DNA of 64,000 nt, taken from JBCBRD01 sp039819785. GTDB taxonomy: Bacteria; Pseudomonadota; Alphaproteobacteria; Rhizobiales; Hyphomicrobiaceae. Of this stretch, positions 1 to 8,028 are shown one piece after another. The translations under genes were made by a program, and so were the position numbers. The stretch covers positions 79,397-143,396 of the forward strand of contig JBCBRH010000003.1 in the NCBI GenBank assembly GCA_039819785.1, read 5' to 3'. How positions within the stretch are numbered: position 1 is the first letter of the stretch; the number at the start of each line of letters is the position of its first letter. Under the pieces are notes generated by a model. It saw only the letters and a list, made by a program, of their open reading frames with translations, was not told the DNA's origin and ran no database searches.

Positions 1-238
1 GCTCCGTGCAGATAATCAGTGTGTCCATCGTGATCTTGCCGGCGCTGAGATCCTGGAAGACCAGATAGGCGGTCATGATCTTGGTCAGCGAGGCCGGATG
101 CCACTGGTTGTCCATATCCTCAGCGTAAAGGACCATCCCGTTGGACGGGTCAAACAGCAACGCCGGTCCGGCGTTCGCGCTGCGCAATGGAGCAAAGACA
201 ACCAACGCAGCCAAAATAATCTGTAAAAACAATCGCAC
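1..238 (-). CDS. D-alanyl-D-alanine carboxypeptidase (DacA/PBP5-like), N-terminal part
   Basis: Only the first 79 codons lie in the window; the gene runs off the left edge. The reading frame starts at GTG (238-236), 7 bases after AGGAAGG. It opens with a hydrophobic signal peptide ending near ANA, then reads through LLFDPSNGMVLYAED and ASLTKIMTAYLVF. The SLTK tetrad is the SxxK active-site motif of low-molecular-mass penicillin-binding proteins, which trim the terminal D-Ala from peptidoglycan stem peptides in the periplasm. The SxN and KTG motifs would lie outside the window, so membership of the PBP5/6 (peptidase S11) family rests on the first motif and its context. No promoter was identified. 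Confidence 0.88.
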   Translation of the reverse strand, partial: MRLFLQIILAALVVFAPLRSANAGPALLFDPSNGMVLYAEDMDNQWHPASLTKIMTAYLVFQDLSAGKITMDTLIICTE

Positions 239-469
239 GGGTTCGCCTTCCTGACGGAGTGACCTCACGTCGTTGGAAAAACTGATCTTGGCGGAATTAC
301 CATACGTGGCACTGCGCGGGCAACGCCACGCGATCAAGTCGGGCGGTCAACTGTCCACAGTTGCCAGTGGGGAACACGCCGAAGGACTGAAAAAAGGGTC
401 AGCCGCCCCCTTTCAACGCGATTGACGAGCCGGTCCGCGTGGCTATAGTCCGCCGCTCAACACACGGCA

Positions 470-556
470 GCCCCTGTGGCGGAATCGGTAGACGCGACGG
501 ATTCAAAATCCGTTTCTCGCAAGGGAGTGCCTGTTCGAGTCAGGCCAGGGGCACCA
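470..556 (+). tRNA. tRNA-Leu (anticodon CAA)
   Basis: The acceptor arm pairs GCCCCTG (470-476) with CAGGGGC (546-552), followed by discriminator A and an encoded CCA (554-556). The anticodon stem ACGGA/TCCGT encloses the loop TTCAAAA, so the anticodon is CAA, reading codon UUG. The extended variable arm (around TCTCGCAAGGGAG) is the class II form expected for leucine tRNA. The T-loop GTTCGAGTC is present. Confidence 0.95.
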
Positions 557-724
557 CGTTTGATCTCACGCACCAAGGGCGCTCCGATGGGGCGGCGCTT
601 GCGCCGGGTCGCCTTGCTCCCGGGTCGCTCAGGGCGATCAATGCTTTCGCCGTGCTTCCATCAGGGGACACCAAATCGCAGTGAGATGTCACCAAGCGGT
701 TCAGAGCCTTCTGGGTGGACAAGA

Positions 725-1549
725 ATGCCAGAAACTCACGTCCCGTTCGACATTCCGCCTGACATTCACACCCACATTCTCAATCGGCTGTTGGATGTTG
801 AACGAGACCACAACGTCCGCATCCTGTTCGCGATCGAATCGGGCAGCCGCGCATGGGGTTTCCCCTCCCCCGACAGTGACTACGACGTGCGCTTCATCTA
901 TGCGCACCCTACGCATTGGTATCTCTCGCTCCATGAGCAACGCGATGTTATCGAGTGTGGGATCGATGAATATGAAATCGATCTGTCGGGGTGGGACATC
1001 CGCAAAGCTCTCCGCCTCCTCATCAAAACGAATGCGGCGCTTTATGAGTGGACGCGCTCTGCCATTGTTTATCGCGATGACGGACACTCGCGCGACGACA
1101 TTCGAAAGCTATTCGAGCAGAACGCCAGCCGCCATCGGTTGATGATGCACTACGCGGAGTACGCCAAATCGACGTGGCGTCGCACGCAAAGCGATCAAGA
1201 GACAATCAAGCTGAAGCGCTATTTCTACGCCATCCGTCCGCTGCTGGCATGCGACTGGGCCGCAAAGCATGGAACTCCGCCGCCCATGCGCCTGCAGGAC
1301 TTATTGGCTGACGTGCCACCACCTGCACCCGTTGCCGATGCGCTTGATAAGCTTTTGCAACTCAAGACCAAAACATCTGAAATGGGTCACGGTCCGCGCA
1401 TTCCCATCCTGGACGCCTGGATTGCTGAAAAGCTCAACACCCGATCGACCGCGACAGCACCGGAAAATTCTGACGATGGTCAAGTGCTTTCGCCCGCTCG
1501 CGCAGCCGTGGAAGAATTCTTCCTGAAGGCGATCCAGTCTAAGGGCTGA
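725..1549 (+). CDS. Nucleotidyltransferase domain protein (YcgL/COG3541-like)
   Basis: The product is 274 aa. Near residue 35 it has GSRAWGFPSPDSDYDVRFIY, the GSxAxG...SDxD pattern of the polymerase-beta-like nucleotidyltransferase fold, where the two aspartates bind the catalytic metal. COG3541 proteins carry this at the N-terminus followed by a helical domain, as here. The reaction and substrate of this family are not established. The open frame extends upstream through the tRNA-Leu gene, so that part cannot be coding. ATG 725 was chosen because GGTGGA lies 8 bases upstream; ATG 686 is an alternative. It could be a standalone metabolic enzyme or an orphan MNT-type toxin-antitoxin relative; no HEPN partner is adjacent. 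Confidence 0.75.
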   Translation: MPETHVPFDIPPDIHTHILNRLLDVERDHNVRILFAIESGSRAWGFPSPDSDYDVRFIYAHPTHWYLSLHEQRDVIECGIDEYEIDLSGWDIRKALRLLIKTNAALYEWTRSAIVYRDDGHSRDDIRKLFEQNASRHRLMMHYAEYAKSTWRRTQSDQETIKLKRYFYAIRPLLACDWAAKHGTPPPMRLQDLLADVPPPAPVADALDKLLQLKTKTSEMGHGPRIPILDAWIAEKLNTRSTATAPENSDDGQVLSPARAAVEEFFLKAIQSKG

Positions 1550-1568
1550 TGAAAAGCCTCACACCGGG

Positions 1569-1868
1569 TTATCGCGTGCCGTCCCAGACATAAAACGTTT
1601 TGCCCAGCCAGGACTTGCGCTTCTCGACCCTGATGGTCGCGCCCTCATCAAGGCTGACCATGGACCGCGCCTTGATCGACACGGTCGACCCATCCCCCAG
1701 CTTCACGTCCAGCCGGTGATGCTTGCGCTGCTGCTGATCCGTCCGAACACTCGACACGACAACAGTCGCCTGCTCCTCGCCGACTTTCGAGCTTGGCGCG
1801 TACATCAAGGCTATGGCCCCGCCCACCAAAACGATGGCAGCCACGATGAGCTTGGCGGTTAGGGACAT
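1569..1868 (-). CDS. Small single-span membrane protein, unknown function
   Basis: A 99-aa protein starts at ATG 1868, with GGAG about 12 bases upstream. It opens with one hydrophobic segment (AKLIVAAIVLVGGAIALMYA), and the rest is a polar, probably extracytoplasmic domain with alternating beta-like stretches ending in WDGTR. The frame continues 16 codons upstream to a TTG with no good ribosome binding site. I recognise no family. It is convergent with the nucleotidyltransferase gene, with only about 20 bases between the two stop codons, so the genes are not co-transcribed. Confidence 0.55.
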   Translation of the reverse strand: MSLTAKLIVAAIVLVGGAIALMYAPSSKVGEEQATVVVSSVRTDQQQRKHHRLDVKLGDGSTVSIKARSMVSLDEGATIRVEKRKSWLGKTFYVWDGTR

Positions 1869-1933
1869 CGACGAATGAACTCCGTGAGAGCCGTTTGATG
1901 GCAAAGTGAGAGACAAGGCAGAAACGACAACTA

Positions 1934-2025
1934 GAGCATGTTCAGGAAAAGTGTACGCGGTTTTCCGCCCGGAACATGCTCCAAATTAAACGCTTAGATC
2001 CTGCTTTGCGAGCCCACGCAAAGCA
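1934..2025. repeat. Intergenic palindromic repeat, copy A
   Basis: Two nested hairpins lie between the small membrane protein and ecm. The outer arms GAGCATGTTC (1934-1943) and GAACATGCTC (1972-1981) enclose GGAAAA and TTTTCC. A second hairpin pairs TGCTTTGCG (2002-2010) with CGCAAAGCA (2017-2025). A nearly identical element occurs at 14186-14233 and a decayed one near 19111. Palindromes of this kind, with GAGCATG arms around an AAAAGTG...GGTTTTCC core, are common between genes in Rhizobiales genomes. Confidence 0.8.
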
Positions 2026-2048
2026 AATAGGCTCTTAAAAAAAGAGGT

Positions 2049-4028
2049 CTACGCGGCTTTGGCTTCCGCATCCACGAGCCGGACAATGTCCATCATGATG
2101 TCGTTCAGCTGAAAGTCTTTCGGCGTGTAAACGGCTGCCGCACCAAATGCCTTGAGCTTGATCGCATCTTCAGGCGGAATGATCCCGCCTACGATCAGCG
2201 GCACATCGTCCAGACCTTCTGAGCGCATGCGCTCAACCACATCTTTGACCAACGGCACGTGCGAGCCCGACAGGATCGACAGCCCGATCACGTGGACGGA
2301 TTCGTCCAATGCAGCGCGCACGATCTGGCCCGGCGTCAGCCGGATGCCTTCGTAGACAACATCCATACCCGCATCTCGCGCACGAACAGCAATCTGCTCA
2401 GCACCATTGGAATGCCCATCCAGTCCGGGCTTGCCAACGAGAAACTTCAATCGCCGCCCCAGCTTGCCAGACACAGCTTCAACACCAGCCCGGACGTCTT
2501 CCAGCGCCTTGTCTTCCTGCCGCACCGCCGACTGCGAGACACCCGTTGGTGCGCGATATTCTCCGAAAATCTGACGCAGGAGACCGCCCCATTCGCCAGT
2601 CGTCACGCCTGCTTTGGCGCACCGGATCGACGCTTCCATCACGTTGCGGTTTTCCTTGGCGGCCGCTTCCAGGTCGCCAAGCGCGGCGGTGACTTCCGCG
2701 GCATCACGCGCCTCACGCCACGCCTTTAGCCGCCCGACCTGCTCGGCTTCAACAGCTGGATCGACAACCAAAATTGCATCTTCACCAGCCGACAGTGGTG
2801 AGGATTCCGTCTCCGTATATTTGTTGACGCCGACAACCACCTGTTCGCCGGTTTCAATGCCCTGAAGCCGCGCCGAATTGCTCTCCACAAGACGCCGTTT
2901 CATGTAGTCAATGGCCGCAACGGCCCCGCCCATGCCATCGATGGTGGCAAGCTCGCTGCGTGCCTCTTCTTTCAAAGCTTCGACTTTGCGCGAGATTTCA
3001 GCCGAGCCCTCGAAGATGTCACCAAACTCGAGCAGGTCGGTCTCATAAGCCAGCACCTGCTGCATACGCAACGACCACTGCTGATCCCATGGCCGCGGTA
3101 GACCCAGCGCCTCGTTCCATGCGGGCAATTGCACCGCGCGCGCCCGGCCTTTCTTTGACAGCGTCACACCCAGCATGGAAATCAAAATCCGGTAAGGATT
3201 GTTCTCCGCCTGCTGTTCCGTCAGCCCGAGTGAGTTGACCTGAATGCCATAGCGAAACCGGGTGAGTTTTGGGTCTGTGACGCCATACCGTTCAGCGGCG
3301 ATCTCTTCCCAAAGCTCTGTAAACGCACGCATCTTGCAGATTTCGGTGACGAACCGCATGCCAGCATTCACAAAGAACGACACCCGCCCGAACACAGTCG
3401 GAAAGTCTTCGTCGGGCACTTCGCCGGATGCCTTCACCGTGTCGAGAACGGCAACCGCAGTGGCCAACGCATAGGCGAGTTCCTGGACAGGCGTCGCACC
3501 GGCTTCTTGCAGATGATACGAGCAGACGTTCGTGGGGTTCCATTTCGGTACGTTGTCGTAGGAAAAGACAATCGTGTCCTTGATCAGTTTGAGCGATGGC
3601 TCGGGTGGGAACACGTATGTCCCGCGCGAAAGATATTCCTTGATGATATCGTTTTGGATGGTGCCGGTCAGCGTATCGCGCCCTGAACCCGTCTCATCGG
3701 CCACAGCAACATAAAGCGACAGCAGCCAGGCCGCCGTTGCGTTGATCGTCATGGACGTATTCATTTGATCGAGCGGAATGCCGTTCAGCAACGTGCGCAT
3801 ATCGCCGATGTGCGAAACTGGAACACCGACTTTGCCGACTTCGCCGCGCGCCAGCTCGTGGTCGCTGTCATAACCGGTCTGCGTCGGAAGATCGAAGGCG
3901 ATGGAAAGCCCTGTCTGACCTTTCGAGAGGTTCTTGCGGTAGAGCTCATTGGATTTTTCAGCCGTAGAATGGCCGGCATAGGTCCGAAAAATCCAAGGCC
4001 GGTCGCGTCCAGGTTTGCTCTCACCCAT
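2049..4028 (-). CDS. ecm: Ethylmalonyl-CoA mutase (coenzyme B12-dependent)
   Basis: The product is 659 aa, the usual length for Ecm/MeaA. The N-terminal two thirds is the methylmalonyl-CoA mutase barrel (FRTYAGHSTAEKSNELY, GLSIAFDLPTQTGYDSD near residues 20-60). The C-terminal cobalamin domain holds DGHSNG near residue 535, the DxHxxG motif that supplies the lower cobalt ligand. Ecm converts (2R)-ethylmalonyl-CoA to (2S)-methylsuccinyl-CoA in the ethylmalonyl-CoA pathway. Methylmalonyl-CoA mutase is the alternative, but ccr and mcd lie within 9 kb, which favours Ecm. ATG 4028 was chosen because TTGAGGA lies 8 bases upstream; a TTG five codons earlier is less likely. Confidence 0.93.
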   Translation of the reverse strand: MGESKPGRDRPWIFRTYAGHSTAEKSNELYRKNLSKGQTGLSIAFDLPTQTGYDSDHELARGEVGKVGVPVSHIGDMRTLLNGIPLDQMNTSMTINATAAWLLSLYVAVADETGSGRDTLTGTIQNDIIKEYLSRGTYVFPPEPSLKLIKDTIVFSYDNVPKWNPTNVCSYHLQEAGATPVQELAYALATAVAVLDTVKASGEVPDEDFPTVFGRVSFFVNAGMRFVTEICKMRAFTELWEEIAAERYGVTDPKLTRFRYGIQVNSLGLTEQQAENNPYRILISMLGVTLSKKGRARAVQLPAWNEALGLPRPWDQQWSLRMQQVLAYETDLLEFGDIFEGSAEISRKVEALKEEARSELATIDGMGGAVAAIDYMKRRLVESNSARLQGIETGEQVVVGVNKYTETESSPLSAGEDAILVVDPAVEAEQVGRLKAWREARDAAEVTAALGDLEAAAKENRNVMEASIRCAKAGVTTGEWGGLLRQIFGEYRAPTGVSQSAVRQEDKALEDVRAGVEAVSGKLGRRLKFLVGKPGLDGHSNGAEQIAVRARDAGMDVVYEGIRLTPGQIVRAALDESVHVIGLSILSGSHVPLVKDVVERMRSEGLDDVPLIVGGIIPPEDAIKLKAFGAAAVYTPKDFQLNDIMMDIVRLVDAEAKAA

Positions 4029-4375
4029 AGTCGTATTCCTCAACGTGCGGAAATCCAGTGCTGGGACGACCCAAGCCTTGGATAATTCATGCCGCGAACG
4101 GCTGGCAGCCGATCAGCAAATTGCGCGGCAAGCTTTGCTGCATCGCACATCAAAATCAAGCCGGTCCACTTTTTAAGCAGATATTGCCGCGAGGAAAACC
4201 AGCAATTGAGGCCCAATTGCCCAGACGATTGACCAATAGGCTTGGCCCAGACCACGCCCAGACCTCACGAAACAGCGGTATCATTCAGGAATTTGGGAGA
4301 GCCCAATGCACCAAACCAACACGCTTTGAAAACCCTATAAGCAGCCCCCAGCCGGGATCGCATGATGGGCGCGGT

Positions 4376-4726
4376 TCAGCTGTCTTTTTTGGCTCGGCGG
4401 TTCATCATCCAGCGAACTCGGAAGTCTGTAAGACTGAGCGTCATCTGGTAGATGAAACACAGGAGCAAAAACGTCAGCGTTGTGCCGACAGCCATCGCCA
4501 CCACGATTTGATTGTCGTCACCAGCCTGGACCAGAATGGAGTTCTGCCGGAACAAGCCCAACGTGATAATGGATCCGCAGACAAAGAATGGGATGACGCC
4601 CGCCGAAATCCAGAAGGAATGGATGATTTCGCGCAGGAAGACAGCCACGATGCTGCAAAGCGCGATGATCATATATAGATCGCGGTCACTGATGAGCAAA
4701 AACATCTTGTACAACTGTTCGAGCAT
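4376..4726 (-). CDS. Small three-span membrane protein, unknown function
   Basis: A 116-aa protein has three clear hydrophobic segments (around residues 18-35, 42-58 and 75-95), a short polar N-terminus, and a basic C-terminus (RWMMNRRAKK) that should face the cytoplasm. I recognise no family. It lies between ecm (same strand, about 350 bases downstream) and ccr (opposite strand). A weak AAGG lies 15 bases before the ATG, so the start is uncertain. A role in the ethylmalonyl-CoA pathway is suggested only by position. Confidence 0.55.
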   Translation of the reverse strand: MLEQLYKMFLLISDRDLYMIIALCSIVAVFLREIIHSFWISAGVIPFFVCGSIITLGLFRQNSILVQAGDDNQIVVAMAVGTTLTFLLLCFIYQMTLSLTDFRVRWMMNRRAKKDS

Positions 4727-5195
4727 GGCAGCTAAGAAACCTTATGTTGCGGTTTTCGTTTTCCAGCGTTTCGACAGTTCGTGCACGAATTGCGCCAGAA
4801 ACGTAGCTTCCAGCCCTGTAAGCGGGCAGGTTTCAGCGCCGATGCGGTAGAATACTGAAAATGCGTTAACGCTTGGTGACACCGCAGCGGTAAGACTGTA
4901 TCCACCCCGATTTGGAACCGCGCGGCGTTACATGCTCCAGCCAGCCGATGTGGGGGGCATAAAGGCAAAGCGCGATGTCGGGCCCGATTGGTCGATGAGC
5001 AGAGTTCGGCTCTGTCAGGCCATCAAAGATCGACATCCAAGCATGGTGCATTGCAATATCTGCTTGCACGTTCGGGTCAGCTGTGCACCCTCTCGAAAAT
5101 GCACCTTCCGGGGTGTCAAAGCCGGGCAGCCATTGACGGCGCATGCGGCGGGACCATAACAAAGAACCATCGTTTAAACCGGAGACACCTTAAGA
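4727..5195. other. Intergenic region upstream of ccr, no gene supported
   Basis: This 469-base gap contains short open frames on both strands, but none has a credible ribosome binding site, recognisable motif or protein-like composition. It must hold the promoters for ccr (plus) and the small membrane protein (minus). No clear palindrome or sigma-70 pair was identified. Confidence 0.4.
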
Positions 5196-6512
5196 ATGTC
5201 CAGCCAGGCATCAGCAGTGACCAGTGATAATTCCGCCCCGACAAATGAGGGTCCATTGAAGGACCTCTATGAAATCGGCGAAATCCCACCTCTGGGCCAC
5301 GTCCCGAAGCAAATGTATGCCTGGACCATTCGTGAGGAGCGCCACGGCGAACCCGATACCGCGATGCAGGTCGAAGTTGTCCCGACGTGGGAACTGGGGG
5401 GCCATGATGTCTTGGTCTTGGTGATGGCCGCCGGCGTCAATTACAACGGCGTTTGGGCCTCACTCGGCACACCCATCTCGCCCATCCGCGATGTGCACAA
5501 ACACCCTTTCCACGTTGCAGGGTCGGACGCATCGGGCATCGTCTGGGCCGTCGGCTCCGAAGTTAAACGCTGGAAAGTCGGCGATGAGGTCGTCATCCAC
5601 TGCAACCAGGACGACGGTGACGACGAAGAGTGCAACGGCGGCGATCCGATGTTTTCTCAATCGCAGCGTATCTGGGGATACGAAACGCCGGACGGCTCGT
5701 TCAGCCAGTTCTGCCGTGTTCAGGACCGGCAGCTTCTCCCCAGGCCCAAGCATCTGACGTGGGAAGAAAGCGCCTGCTACACCCTGGTATTGGCAACCGC
5801 GTACCGCATGTTGTTCGGACACCGCCCACACGTTCTTCGTCCTGGCCACAACGTCCTCATTTGGGGCGCCTCGGGCGGGCTCGGCTCAATGGCCGTTCAG
5901 TTATGTGCCACATCTGGTGCAAACGCGATCGGTGTGGTCTCCGAAGACGATAAGCGTGACTTCGTCATGCAACTGGGCGCAAAGGGTGTCTTGAACCGTA
6001 AGGACTTCGACTGTTGGGGCCAGCTGCCGGTCGTCAACACCGATGAGTTCAATACGTGGATGAAGTCGGCGCGGAATTTCGGCAAGGCGATCTGGGAAGT
6101 CACAGGCAAGGGCAACAACGTCGATTGCGTGTTCGAACACCCCGGAGAGGCGACGTTCCCGGTCTCCGTCCTCGTCGTGAAACGCGGCGGGATGGTGGTG
6201 ATTTGCGCAGGGACCACCGGGTTCAACCTGACGATGGACGCACGCTATCTGTGGATGCATCAAAAGCGCGTCCAAGGTTCGCACTTCGCCAACCTCAAAC
6301 AGGCAGCCCAGGCGAATACCCTGGTCATCGAGCGACGGCTTGATCCGTGCATGTCAGAAGTTTTCCCATGGGAGCAGATCCCCAAGGCCCACATGCGCAT
6401 GCGCCACAACGAACATAAGCCAGGCAACATGTCGGTTCTTGTCTCTGCGCCGACGACAGGATTGCGCACCCTTGAAGATACGCGTGAAGCTTCAGCGGCC
6501 AAGCTCGGTTAA
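5196..6512 (+). CDS. ccr: Crotonyl-CoA carboxylase/reductase
   Basis: The product is 438 aa and matches the medium-chain dehydrogenase/reductase family throughout. The N-terminal catalytic part contains AGSDASGIVWAVGSEVKRWK, and the NADPH-binding fold contains WGASGGLGSMAVQL near residue 222. The stretch FEHPGEATFPVSV and the C-terminal HQKRVQGSHFANLKQA are typical of Ccr rather than of general quinone oxidoreductases. The enzyme reductively carboxylates crotonyl-CoA to (2S)-ethylmalonyl-CoA, the key CO2-fixing step of the ethylmalonyl-CoA pathway for growth on acetate and other C2 compounds. The upstream ribosome binding site is only moderate (GGAG further upstream than usual). A strong terminator follows at 6566. 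Confidence 0.95.
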   Translation: MSSQASAVTSDNSAPTNEGPLKDLYEIGEIPPLGHVPKQMYAWTIREERHGEPDTAMQVEVVPTWELGGHDVLVLVMAAGVNYNGVWASLGTPISPIRDVHKHPFHVAGSDASGIVWAVGSEVKRWKVGDEVVIHCNQDDGDDEECNGGDPMFSQSQRIWGYETPDGSFSQFCRVQDRQLLPRPKHLTWEESACYTLVLATAYRMLFGHRPHVLRPGHNVLIWGASGGLGSMAVQLCATSGANAIGVVSEDDKRDFVMQLGAKGVLNRKDFDCWGQLPVVNTDEFNTWMKSARNFGKAIWEVTGKGNNVDCVFEHPGEATFPVSVLVVKRGGMVVICAGTTGFNLTMDARYLWMHQKRVQGSHFANLKQAAQANTLVIERRLDPCMSEVFPWEQIPKAHMRMRHNEHKPGNMSVLVSAPTTGLRTLEDTREASAAKLG

Positions 6513-6565
6513 GCAGGTTTGAGCAACACAAGCTCAAGACCAACGTGCAATCACATAATCAACCG

Positions 6566-6606
6566 CGGGACCTGCTCCAAGCAAAAGGGCAGGTCCCGTT
6601 GTTGTT
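6566..6606 (+). terminator. Rho-independent terminator after ccr
   Basis: A perfect 10-bp stem, CGGGACCTGC (6566-6575) and GCAGGTCCCG (6589-6598), with a 13-base loop is followed by TTGTTGTT. It lies 54 bases after the ccr stop codon. Confidence 0.85.
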
Positions 6607-6771
6607 CGTGGAAGGATGAATCAGAACCCGAGCCGGTAATGATGCCGAACCCATGACCATGAGACGATAGCTGAAGCCAAGTGTCTTGTGAGCCGGGGTT
6701 TTGTTAGCCAAGGGATGCGTTCTCAGACTCAACGCCGGCTCAGAAAGCGAAGACGCTCAAGACCGGGGTGA

Positions 6772-6823
6772 GCCAAGGCCCATCGCCAAGGCCCATCGCC
6801 GAGGTCCATCACCAAGGCCCATC
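6772..6823. repeat. 13-bp tandem repeat, four units
   Basis: Four consecutive 13-base units of the form GCCAAGGCCCATC run from 6772 to 6823; units 1 and 2 are identical, and units 3 and 4 differ at one or two positions. The last unit supplies most of the stop codon of the YihY gene on the opposite strand, so the array sits exactly at the end of that gene. Confidence 0.85.
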
Positions 6824-7673
6824 ACGGAAGCGCGCCAGCCCCGATCGCTGCCATCTTCTTCAGCTCAATTAACCCGCGGTTGATCTCGGCACCCAGGATG
6901 ACGATGACGGCCGTCACCTGAAAGAAGATAAGCGCCACCATGAGCTGGGATAAACCTGCATAGAAGCGGGAGTAATCGCTGAACTCCAGGTAATACGAAT
7001 ACAAAACACCAGCGAGCACCCACAGCATCGCTGAGAGCAAAATACCCGGCATCACCTCACCCAGAGTTCTCCGCCCAGCCGCCAGCCAGATATGAAGCGC
7101 AATCAACTGCCCCGTGATCACGGCAACGGCCAGTCCATACCGCGCACCTGCACTCACCCATGTGGAGTCGAGGATGGTCTTCAGCCACGAAGGCTCAAAG
7201 CGCGCGGCAACACCGGGACCAACGATCACAGCCCAAGACAGAACCAACATCGTCACCGCGCTCACAAACACGTACAGCATGCTTATCAAAAGGCAGAGGA
7301 AGTACGGGCGTGTTTCCCGTACGCGGTAAGCCCCATTCAGGGCCGCGCGTAGGGTCTCGACGGCACTGGTGGCAAAGAACAGGGCAATCACACCACCGAA
7401 CGTCAACAGGTCGATACGCGTGGTGCCCATGATTGAAACCACCTGTGGGGCCAGAGCCTGTGCAACCCCGCGCGGGAGTGTTTCAAACAGTTGATTGACT
7501 GCCTGTTCCGCCAACTCAGGGCTGCCGATGATGCCGGCGAGCCCGGCCAGGAACAGACAGAACGGAAACAGTGAAACGACGAACGAGAACGCAACAGCGC
7601 CAGCCATCGAAAACCCGGAATGCTCATAAAGCCGGTAGATGGCCTCAATAAATGTCTTTTGCTGCTGCAACAT
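6822..7673 (-). CDS. YihY/BrkB family inner-membrane protein
   Basis: A 283-aa polytopic protein. The N-terminal GAVAFSFVVSLFPFCLFLAGL, the central LRAALNGAYRVRETRPYF and the terminal FFQVTAVIVILGAEINRGL are characteristic of the YihY/BrkB family (UPF0761, once misnamed ribonuclease BN). About six membrane segments are visible. Molecular function in this family is not settled. The ATG is preceded by GGGGAA about 13 bases upstream. It stands alone on the minus strand between ccr and the HhH protein gene. The family's usual length is 280-420 aa, so this is a short but complete member. Confidence 0.85.
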   Translation of the reverse strand: MLQQQKTFIEAIYRLYEHSGFSMAGAVAFSFVVSLFPFCLFLAGLAGIIGSPELAEQAVNQLFETLPRGVAQALAPQVVSIMGTTRIDLLTFGGVIALFFATSAVETLRAALNGAYRVRETRPYFLCLLISMLYVFVSAVTMLVLSWAVIVGPGVAARFEPSWLKTILDSTWVSAGARYGLAVAVITGQLIALHIWLAAGRRTLGEVMPGILLSAMLWVLAGVLYSYYLEFSDYSRFYAGLSQLMVALIFFQVTAVIVILGAEINRGLIELKKMAAIGAGALP

Positions 7674-8028
7674 GTTCGCGTGCGAGTTCCCCTAATGCAT
7701 GACGGCCCGGTTGACCCGGAATACGTTCAAATGCGCCGTCATCGGCCCGGTATAGCCCGCGATAAACGCGTTCCGCCAAGGGCTTCATGTTCGTCGGACG
7801 TTATCGACACGCACCCACCGGCGCCACCCCTCGGGACCGAGCAGGCAAGATGAAACCGGTTTTTGTGTGATCCGTTGCAAAGCCAGCACGTTACAGGTGC
7901 TGCTTCAACCCAGGACTTGGGCATGCCGTCCTTCGCATCTCATTTTACTATTAATATCTTACTGTTAAACGTACTCTGACAGGACGTTTTCAGAGCTTTT
8001 TGACTTGGGACGACGGGGACCAGAACCG
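7674..8028. other. Intergenic region between divergent yihY and HhH genes
   Basis: This 355-base gap separates divergently transcribed genes. An AT-rich stretch at 7941-7970 (TTTTACTATTAATATCTTAC) is the likely promoter area for the plus-strand gene. No other gene is supported. Confidence 0.4.

Noticed and set aside
4866..5162. A 98-codon minus-strand ORF before ccr
   Set aside because: No ribosome binding site, no recognisable motif and unlikely composition; left as intergenic.
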